From: Aplidium turbinatum
Lineage: Eukaryota > Chordata > Ascidiacea > Aplousobranchia > Polyclinidae
DNA: 64,000 nucleotides
Reading direction: 5' to 3'
Assembly: GCA_918807975.1 (NCBI GenBank)
Contig: OU964923.1
Coordinates: forward strand, 28,377,235 to 28,441,234
Shown here: in pieces, positions 56,407 through 64,000 of the stretch
Layout of the letters: the number at the start of each line of letters is the position of its first letter
Position numbering within the stretch: position 1 is the stretch's first letter
Notes under the pieces: model-generated
What the model was told of the DNA's origin: nothing
Seen by the model: the letters and a program-made list of their open reading frames with translations, nothing else
Databases searched by the model: none
Translations under genes and position numbers: made by a program

Positions 56407-59400
56407 ATGGTGTATAAATGTTGTGTACCAGGTTGTAAAACTGGTTATAAAACGAATGACAGTAAAGAGAAAATTGCTTTATATAGGTTTCCTAAAGAAC
56501 ATGAGCTAAAACAAAAATGGATAAAAGTAATTCCGAGGAAAGATTGGATTGTCACAGAGTCATCCAGAGTATGTTCCCTGCATTTTCATGAGAATGACTT
56601 TGTAACGGATTCTTGTGATACAAGAATTGATCGAATGGAAGTACGGGGTTCAAGTACATTGCAAAGAAAGCGATTAAAATCTGTTGCAGTTCCTCGTGTT
56701 TTTTTGGCTTTACCCCAGTATCTGACAAAGGCAAGTTCTGTGCCTCGCAAAACTGCATCATCTGCATCTGCCAGGTTGAAAAAAGAAAATTCTGTCATTG
56801 AACAACAAAATCAAAATCTGTTCCAACAAGAGGTGATCAAAAATTTTGCTTCATTTAAGACAAATATTCAGAATGAAGTATTACCAAGTGGTTATGTCGT
56901 TATTTTCAAAGAATCAAATATCCAGTTTCATTATATTGCCATTTCTGAAGACTTCACATTTGCACCCAAACTTCTATCCTCTGTTGTTGTTACTGATGCT
57001 TTGGAAGTTCAAGCATATGTGTGTTCTGCAGTCCTGCCTCGCATAGTTTATAAACATCTCTTCGCTTCTCAATGTTTAACAACCATTTCTGAGCTTACAA
57101 ATTTACTGGCATTATGTAAATCACTATGCAGCAAGTCATTTGATAGTATAAGTCATACTCAGTTGTTGGAGTTAGCTGCATCATGTCTAGAGCAATGTGC
57201 ATCCATAGATTTGACCATTTGCAATGAAAACACATGTGTGCCTTTATTAAAATTTATTGTAGAACAAATATCTTTACTCCAAGTACCAAAAAATGCTCGT
57301 CGCTATTCCACCAATACTATCACTACTGCATTTTTATGGCAACTGACCAGTTCATCCCTTTATAAAAAACTACGAAATTTTTTTGTATTGCCTTGTCGAA
57401 GCCGTCTTCGTCAGCTTTCTACTGGAATGACTGTTGACTTTGCAAAACTGGATTTGGAATATTTAAGATTACGAACATCTGAATTATCTCAACGGGAACG
57501 AATTGTCGTTTTAATGATGGACGAAGTGTATACTGCTCAGCGTGTTGAATATACTAGTGGCTCTTTCATTGGTTTAACTGAAGAAGGTCAGCCTGCAAAA
57601 ACTGTATTGACATTTATGGTCCAATCAATAAGTGGAAAGTACAAAGATGTTGTTTGTCTCATTCCTGTAGAAAAACTTGACACTAATTTGTTGAAGAGTT
57701 GGTTTGAACGTGTGATGCTTGCACTCAATGATATCTTTTTTGTAGTTGCTGTATCTGCAGACAATCATGTCTGTAACAGGTAAGATAACATTTTTCTAAT
57801 TACATCATAGTACCGGTAGTTTGTTTGGGTACTTACTGCGTAAGCTGTTCATATATATAATTGTTTAAATAAAATATTTTATTATGCTTTCATTCTCATA
57901 TGCTCGATAGTCTCTTAGATCTCAATGAAATAAAAACTCAAACTTTTGCCTGTTGCATTTGCAACTTTTTATAAACATTGTTTAAAAACAAAGTGACATC
58001 TATTGCTGTATATACCATTTTCACCACTTTAAGCTGTACTTTTTGTTTTATAGGAAATTGTTTGTTGATCTGTGTGGTGGAAAGCTTTCGCACAGCATAG
58101 AGCATCCATTGAGAAAAGAGGAAAAACTGTTTTTATTTTTTGATTTTACTCATAACCTGAAGAATATTTACAACAATTTTGTAAAAAGGAAAAGGATGCA
58201 TCTCCCTTGTACTGGCCATGAGCACCTGCTTGGTCAGTCATGTATTGCAGAATTTCATCATTTGTCTCGCCTGTATGCTATGGAAGAAGACAAGGCATTA
58301 AAGGTTGCTCACAAACTGAAGAAATCCTCATTAAATCCAAGCAGCATTTCACGGACATCTCCACTACATGCTCTCAGTAGGTGTTTGGTTAGTGTTCTTA
58401 TAAATGCATTATTGTACAAATGTACAACTTGGTAGAAAATGCATTCAATGTAACTTCTTCAAAAACTTGAAGAACATGTAATCAAGTGCAAATTGTATAA
58501 TAGTGTTGACCAGATATAGCATTTTAAGATCCTGAGACGAATTGGTAATTTTAAACGTTGATTGGTTAAAATATTTTTTCTTTTTTCCAAATGTAGTTCT
58601 TGCAATTTCTATCCGTCTCAAAATTCCATGGTCACACCTCCCATCTTCAGTTATTAAATGTCCAAGATAGGAAAAAGATTTTACTTTTTGTATAATTTCA
58701 TTGTCAATTATAATTTGGAGTACTGGAGTGTCTGATGATTTTGAGATTATTATTGATTTGGTCTTTTTAGCGTTAATTTTCATATTAAATTCTTTACCAA
58801 TTGGCAATTGAGTTAACATTGTCCACTATTTCTTGAAGATCTTCTTGTGATTCAGCCAACAGAACAGTATCATCAGCATAGCGTAAATTTGTTATGTTCA
58901 AGCTATAGCTATATAGCTGGTAATAAATTTTATGTATTTATGTGCAAGGTGTGTGTTTGTGTTCATGCCAATGCTTTACTAGTATTTTTGTGTGACTATT
59001 GACTAGTTATTTTTTGGCATGCAGGTGTTTTCAATGAATCAACTGTTCGTGGCTTGGATCATTACAGCACAGCTTGTTCAGCATTTTCAGAAACTGCTCG
59101 ATATATCAATTTTGTCACCAACATTTGGAAAGTAATGTCTGTTAAAACTTGTTTTAAAGGTATGTACAGTCTATGGAGGTCAAAGAAACAAGCACTATAG
59201 TGCAGATAAGCTGAGCCTATGTATAACCCTATAAAATTTTGGTACTTTGTTTAGGAGAGAAGAAAAGAGATCCTATGTTCATTCCATTAAGCATCAGCCA
59301 TGAGACAAATCATGTTGGGTTGCTTTTTTTGAAAGAAGCAACAAAAATTTTTGAAGAATGGCGTGTTTGTGGAACGGCTGGGCTTTCCAACGAGACATTC

Positions 59401-60395
59401 ACAGCTTGCATTCAGTCCATGGGAGCAGTAGTTGAACTTGCCACCTACCTTCAAACCAATCATGGTTTTGATTATCTGCTTTCAGGCAAGGTTATGTCGG
59501 ATCCTATTGAAGGCCGCTTTGGCTGGTATAGGCAGGTCAGTTTATATTATTCTGTACTAGTATTATTAGAGATCACTGTATGGTTTGCTAAGGATTCGCT
59601 GGTGTTGCTTTTAGTGCGTTACATATATTGAGTTTCATTTTTTGTATACAGGTCAATGGCGGCAATTTCTTTATTTCCGTCAAGCAGCTGCTTTTGGCTG
59701 AAAAGAAAATACGTTGCTTAAGTTTGCTACAGCAGCAAACTCTGTTGGCAGCCTCAAGAATTTCTGACATTTTTTCTAATGATGACGATGGTAGTGAAGT
59801 TAATGAAGAGCAGGTTTGGCTTGCAGACTTTTTTCTTGGTATTGTATTAGAGGATATGTCAGAATCGGATGCTGCTATTGCCTACTATGTCAGCGGATAC
59901 ATTGCACGCAGCATTGTACGCCGCACGAAGTGCTGTGCTTGCAAGGAGTTGCTAATAAAGGGAGATGATGAGCCTGATTTGAAGAGCTCCATCCCAAATG
60001 AGCATAAGCATCTGTTTGAAATGGCTAACCGAGGAGGTTTATGTGAACCGTCTGAATTTTGCTTTGGGACAACTGTACTGGCTGCTCAGTGTTATCAGGC
60101 CATCATTAATGATCCTTCTATGATGAGAAAGTTTTTATCTTTAAACAGTCATCAGCGTGCCTTTGTTGATGCAATCAAAAAGATGCTTTGCTCATCAAAG
60201 ATTCTTGTTAGTTTACTAAATACAAAATGTTCTACTGGGCATTGTAATTTTGACTTAATTGTGCAATGTGCTTTTAATTGTTTTTCAAAAAATCAGCTTA
60301 AACGTTTTAACAGTCAACCAACTGTTGATACACCACAACCTAAACTGCTTCGAAAAATCAGAAAACTAACATCAAAAGCTTCTAGTAGCAGCTAA
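56407..60395 (+). CDS. P-element-type transposase with THAP domain (THAP9-like), five exons
   Basis: Exons 56407-57779, 58054-58376, 59025-59159, 59255-59535 and 59652-60395, all with GT/AG borders, join in phase to 951 codons plus stop. The N-terminal THAP zinc finger has C5 or C6/C10, C56 and H59, with W38, P29 and an AVPRVF box at 94-99; it should bind the element's ends. A leucine/glutamine-rich coiled segment follows (about 125-145). The RNase H-like catalytic part has candidate Asp372 in 'VLMMDEVYT' and Asp452 in 'VSADNHVCNRKLF'; 'FDFTHNLKNIYNNF' corresponds to the GTP-binding-insertion border region of P and THAP9. The C-terminal exon has C-x2-C and 'FGTTVLAAQCYQAI'. No stop or shift breaks the frame. 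The gene is likely functional or only recently silent. Confidence 0.9.
58440..58905 (-). mobile_element. LINE fragment in intron 2 of the P transposase gene
   Basis: The minus strand reads 'NITNLRYADDTVLLAESQEDL' less one residue (near 58900-58845), then, after a small shift, 'KINAKKTKSIIISKSS' and 'VKSFSYLGHLITEDGRCDHG' (58819-58445). The YADD box is the catalytic motif of LINE reverse transcriptases. It is a short 5'-truncated piece of another LINE family than 11247-14349, and is antisense to the host gene. Confidence 0.8.
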
Positions 60396-61181
60396 TTTTA
60401 AGTTGTAGGAAATATGCTTACATATCTTCACATGTCATTTGTATTGAACTTGATTTTTTCATTTTTTTCACACTATATGTATTATGCGTATGATTGTCAC
60501 CAGACTTCTATCCAGTATTATTTGTGCATAATGTTATAATTCATTGCGATTAAAGGTGGGAAGTACTTTTCCGATACCGCTACTGGTACCAACAATACAT
60601 TTTGAGCCAAGTATGGAGTACTGAAGTACTTTTCAAAGCTGATTTCAGTCGATGCCGGTACTTTTTCGGCTCTTGCTTAGCTAGCATTATATCCACATTA
60701 GCGAGAATGCTTTCAGGTGTTTGGCTCATGAAAGTTGGAATTTACGCAATATTATCACACCTTTCAGGCTCCTCGGTTATCAGTAGTCTGCAGACGAGCT
60801 AGTCACTGTCAACGCTTATTTTGGCACTAATGTCTGTGTGTGCTTGGTTATTATACGTCTTTACTGTATTCGCTATTCCAACCACGCCACTGCTCTATTG
60901 TGTTTTAGGGTAGTATTTTTATGCTTTATTTTGTGTAACTAAAAGAAAACTATCTGTTTTATTGCTTCATATCTACTGCACACGTTTTAATTTGAATTTA
61001 TGACTCCTGTTACGATGCATACCCATTTTGTTTTCTCTTATTGCTTACCGTATTCATAATTAACGTTTGTGGTAGAGCTTTCTTTAGCCTGATGGCTACA
61101 TGCCGACGCAAGTTGAATATTCCATAAATATACGGTTAGTTACATGGTACACTTTTGTACTTGTACATAGATGACTGAGTG
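60396..61181. other. 3' region of the P element, non-coding
   Basis: No further exon seen after the stop at 60393-60395. It should hold the 3' UTR. An AT-rich stretch at 60540-60680 with 'gtacttttccgatacc' and 'gtactgaagtacttttc' words has a repeat-like look. Confidence 0.4.
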
Positions 61182-61590
61182 CAGTGGCGTTGCCAAAGGG
61201 GGTTTAGGGGGTTACAGCCCCCCCTTTGGCACGCGTGTGACGTCACAAGAGCGAGTTTTGCCAATACCAAACATTCAAATATCTCAGCCAGGAATTAACA
61301 AGGAAAAAACATAGAGACTTAGCTTTATTACCGAAAAATGCCCAAGAAAACATGATCTTATCCTTTTGCTATGCCACTGGACAGCACCATTTTACAGGAA
61401 TATTTATACCAACATTTTTGTTGAAAATGCTCTCAGAACGCACCAAATTCAAAGTAATTTTTCAAATTTTTCTGGGTGAGTTCCCCCAGATCCCCCGCCG
61501 CTGGGTGTCGCCTTTCGCGAAGACAACGTCGGGCTTCGCCCGCCGGCCGTCAACCCCCCCCCCCTTTCAAAATTCCTGGCTACGCCACTG
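61182..61590. mobile_element. hAT MITE (CAGTGGCGTTGCC family) inside the P element
   Basis: Exact 8-bp duplication ACTGAGTG at 61174-61181 and 61591-61598. Ends CAGTGGCGTTGCC and GGCTACGCCACTG. Matches 46902-47370. Confidence 0.93.
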
Positions 61591-61702
61591 ACTGAGTGCC
61601 TCCTGATTGCATCGTATCTTCACAATGTGGTGATTTTGACGTCGGCCCGCTCCTGTCATAGATATTTTCTAGTTAGCAATCCCGTAGTTGTAGATATCCC
61701 TG

Positions 61703-62361
61703 CTTTCATCAAAGCAAAAGTTCATCAAGATTTATCTGTTTAAGTTTGTCACTCTCAATGCTCAGTGCGGACAACCTTTCTTGAGACATTGTCGATCTCA
61801 GTTTATTTTTTATGCTTTTGAGCCCGAGAAAGATCTCTCCTGAGCAGTTAGTGACCATTAAGCGTAGAAACAGTCTTAATATTGCTTCCACATTAGGAAA
61901 GGCAGTGTTAATTTTTTCCTTGCACGTAATTTCATAAAGGTCTCATGAGATAAGGAAATAGATTGCTCTTCTATACCGGCAAGCCCTAGGTTTTGTGTTT
62001 GTCTCACGTACAAATGAAAATGTAGAAGTTCATCAGTACGTTTCAGGTCAACATCTTCCGGATACGCTTCCTTTAAAAGTTCTACTCGTACAATTTCTGC
62101 CTTAGTTGCTTTCAGATTAGCAAAAAAGAGGAACATTTCTGCAATGTCACTGTACACATTAGCTCTTCTTAAATTGGCTTCAAGTGCGTCGAGCATAGGG
62201 ATAAAGGGATTTATTTTAAACCTTTCCTTTGAAGAGAGTTCACTTAAAGCGTCAGGTGCATTCCTTTGTCTCCAAGTGACAGCTCTGTAGTTAATATTCG
62301 GCAAGGTTACTTTTGCTTGCTGATCAAACTCATCTCTAATGTCGCTTAGAAAGTCTGTCAA
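61703..62361 (-). pseudogene. hAT transposase C-terminal region, cut by the P element
   Basis: The minus strand reads 'FLSDIRDEFDQQAKVTLPN' ... 'EAYPEDVDLKRTDELLHFHLY' (62361-61876); after a shift near 61885 it reads 'VEAILRLFLRLMVTNCSGE' and 'GLKSIKNKLRSTMSQERLSAL' (61891-61709), the hAT dimerisation region, up to the P insertion. The catalytic half is missing. It belongs to the hAT at 55074-62538. Confidence 0.8.
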
Positions 62362-63346
62362 ACCAGTTTTGTATAAAATTTTCTACTCTGAAAAACTTGA
62401 TATATCTATACTTTAGGTAGAGTTTAAACTTGTCAAGTTTTTAAAAGAAATACAAAATTCGAAACCGAATTTCGAGGGCCCCTGGACGTTGAGGCCCTAG
62501 GCTTCAGCCTGCCTAGCCTATTGGTAAATCCGGCCCTGGTCACACCCAAGGCCGAGGTTAATTACAGTAGTACGGTACTGAAAAAGTCGCAAAATTTGCA
62601 ATTAGTTTTATACTTTTTATTTATAATAAATAAAAATAAACTTTGAACTGCATCATTTTTTACCAAATTTTTGTCTGGTTCATGGAGTTTTTATTCGTTT
62701 TACTAAGTATTTTCAAGTTTTACTGCATTATGTCAATGTTTATTGCACTATTTACCCATCTGGCAACCTTGATACTGTTGTCTGCTTTCAAAAACGTTCA
62801 GAGGTTTGCGGTCAGACAAACCACTCCATACTCAGACGCAAGTCTTGGTCTGGTTGATTTGCTGCACTAAACCACTTTACATGACCAAAGTCGGCTAGAG
62901 TCCAGATTTTTTAACACGCCATTCTAGACTTTTGAAACATCTAAAATTGAGTCAAAGAAAGGAAACATTTCTTTAAAATTCACACATGGTAATTGTGAAC
63001 AAAGTTAAATCATTTTTTATTATACGTCAACAAAGTACACGGAAGTTGACTTCTTTATTATGACCAACACAGAAAACTTTTTCAATTTTGAAATGGCAAC
63101 GCTGACCAGATTAGATGGTCACTTTAAATCGTCTTTTGTTGGACACATTTTATATTAACAGTGGCTTAATGTTAGTAGTTACCACTAACTACTTCGTACC
63201 TAGTAAGTAAACTTCAATTTTAAAGTGATCTTGATCTTATGGTTTTTCAAGATCAAGATCACACAAAAAAAGTGATCTTAGATCAAGATCACCAAAAAAA
63301 AAAAGTGATCTTCAAGATCAAGATCACGCCCATCTCTGGGTATGCA

Positions 63347-63876
63347 ACACACAGAGATGTACGTATACGCCGCAAATTCTACGCCGTTGACTTTTTAACA
63401 TTTAAGCCTGGTCTACACTACAAAATATTTTGAGCTGAGCGTGGCTCATTCTTTGTTTATTTAACACAAAGCTTCTCTCGGCAACAGCGCCGCCTTCGGC
63501 CTGAAAATGTCTGGTCATCGCGAGCTTTTTTTACGCTCTGGAGAGACTCGCTTGACCAAAGGTTCTGGCGCAAAATTTAGTTTGAGCTCAGGTCTTGGCA
63601 TTTTGTGGAACTTTGGTAGAAAGGCAGTTTCAGTTTTCTGGAAGGATGGTACTCTGTTTCAGTTAATAGGTTAGTTGGTGTGTGTAGATAAAAATTAAGA
63701 GGTTAGGTTTAAAAAAGTCTTACATAGGCCTACTTAACTGTTAGTTTGGTTAAGGTGGCACTTCACTAGGCTTCTGGTATGATTAAAGTTAGCCTTCCAG
63801 TGAGTATGGTAGTCCTACCTCTTAGACTGATTTAAATTATCTTTAGCTGTTGGTCAGGTTCGTTTTTTGTTTTTCA
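63347..63876. other. no gene recognised
   Basis: 'aagcctggtctacac' at 63402 resembles a transposon end but has no visible partner. No coding signal. Confidence 0.35.
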
Positions 63877-64000
63877 TATCTTTATCCTGCATTGCGGGAA
63901 AGCGAACTTGAGCGCTATGCATCGGTGTACGTCTTCCGACGTACATCTGACCCATGCTGCAGCCGACGGCAATGTCTGTTTCTGGTTGTCTACTCTACTT
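63877..64000 (-). repeat. tRNA-derived SINE family A, cut by window edge
   Basis: Matches the 3' part of 39636-39945 ('tttatcctgcattgcgggaa', 'cttccgacgtaca', 'ggttgtctactctactt') with few changes. The tRNA head would lie beyond 64000. Confidence 0.75.

Larger units (their letters stand above)
55429..61702 (+). mobile_element. P-type DNA transposon, apparently complete
   Basis: Exact 8-bp duplication CTTTCATC at 55421-55428 and 61703-61710; P elements make 8-bp duplications. The terminal inverted repeats are 32 bp and perfect (CAGGGATATCTACAAC...). A 12-bp subterminal inverted repeat AGCGGGCCGACG lies at 55491-55502 and, inverted, 61640-61651, mirroring the terminal-plus-subterminal layout of the Drosophila P element. 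It carries a five-exon THAP transposase gene (56407-60395) and has itself received a LINE fragment (intron 2) and a hAT MITE (61182-61590). Confidence 0.95.
55074..62538 (-). mobile_element. hAT transposon, level 2 of second nest
   Basis: Exact 8-bp duplication GTCACACC at 55066-55073 and 62539-62546. Ends CAGGGCCGGATTTAGACC and GGTAAATCCGGCCCTG, with GAGGCCCTAGGC words in both subterminal zones. The minus strand keeps the C-terminal part of its transposase (61703-62361). A P element interrupts it at 55429-61702. Confidence 0.93.
54723..63338. mobile_element. hAT MITE rich in GATCTTGAAGATC, outer level of second nest
   Basis: Exact 8-bp duplication GGTATGCA at 54715-54722 and 63339-63346. 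Ends CAGAGATGGGC / GCCCATCTCTG. Both ends carry arrays of GATCTTGAAGATCAAGATC. Without its insertion (55074-62538) it is about 1.15 kb and matches 9505-10690. Confidence 0.93.

Noticed and set aside
57791-58042. Possible extra exon between P-transposase exons 1 and 2
   Set aside because: The flanking exons join in phase through the NHVCNRKLF motif, so this is plain intron.
63239-63433. Plus-strand open frame with repeated DQDH-type residues
   Set aside because: It is only the translation of the GATC-rich array at the MITE end.
1-64000. CRISPR arrays, bacterial operons, riboswitches
   Set aside because: The window is eukaryotic: spliced genes, tRNA-SINEs and animal transposons; no regularly spaced short repeats were seen.

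Overview
This is an AT-rich animal (metazoan) nuclear window dominated by transposable elements. Intron-split genes, tRNA-headed SINEs, and hAT, P, pogo and TTAA-type DNA transposons, two kinds of LINE, and one BEL/Pao-type LTR element all point to an invertebrate. Many short AGGCCTA/TAGGCTA-like words and a TTAGGG-like motif would fit a tunicate or other deuterostome, but the species cannot be fixed from the sequence. The only clear host gene is a mitochondrial-type malate dehydrogenase (MDH2-like) on the minus strand. Seven coding exons between 29855 and 8197 join in phase to 314 residues plus stop; the exon for the transit peptide and start codon was not found. Its intron between 23310 and 9283 is about 14 kb long and carries a LINE, the remnant of a PIN/XPG-like multicopy gene, a 4.85-kb TTAA-flanked transposon with a 1.5-kb inverted duplication, and several MITEs. 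Region by region: 1-6460 is a five-deep stack of DNA transposons in which hAT, pogo-type and MITE elements sit inside one another; four of the five levels have exact 8-bp target-site duplications (TSDs). 6460-29855 is the MDH gene with its filled introns. 29856-34431 is quiet AT-rich DNA ending in an apparently exact 641-bp tandem duplication. 34635-40890 is a recently inserted but broken BEL/Pao-type LTR element. 41000-52600 holds decayed hAT transposases, LINE 3' pieces, SINEs, a good hammerhead ribozyme candidate at 46608-46654, and a pogo-type element whose ends repeat a GTAAGTTGAGCC word. 52607-54687 is a MITE split by another element that itself contains a 279-bp-armed foldback with hammerhead-like motifs. 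54723-63338 is a second deep nest: hAT MITE, then hAT, then a P element, then a hAT MITE plus a LINE fragment. The P element (55429-61702) has 32-bp perfect terminal repeats, an exact 8-bp TSD, 12-bp subterminal inverted repeats and a five-exon THAP-domain transposase gene that reads open for 951 codons. The window is thus a stratified record of insertions, with one host gene threaded through it and one DNA transposon that looks recently active.
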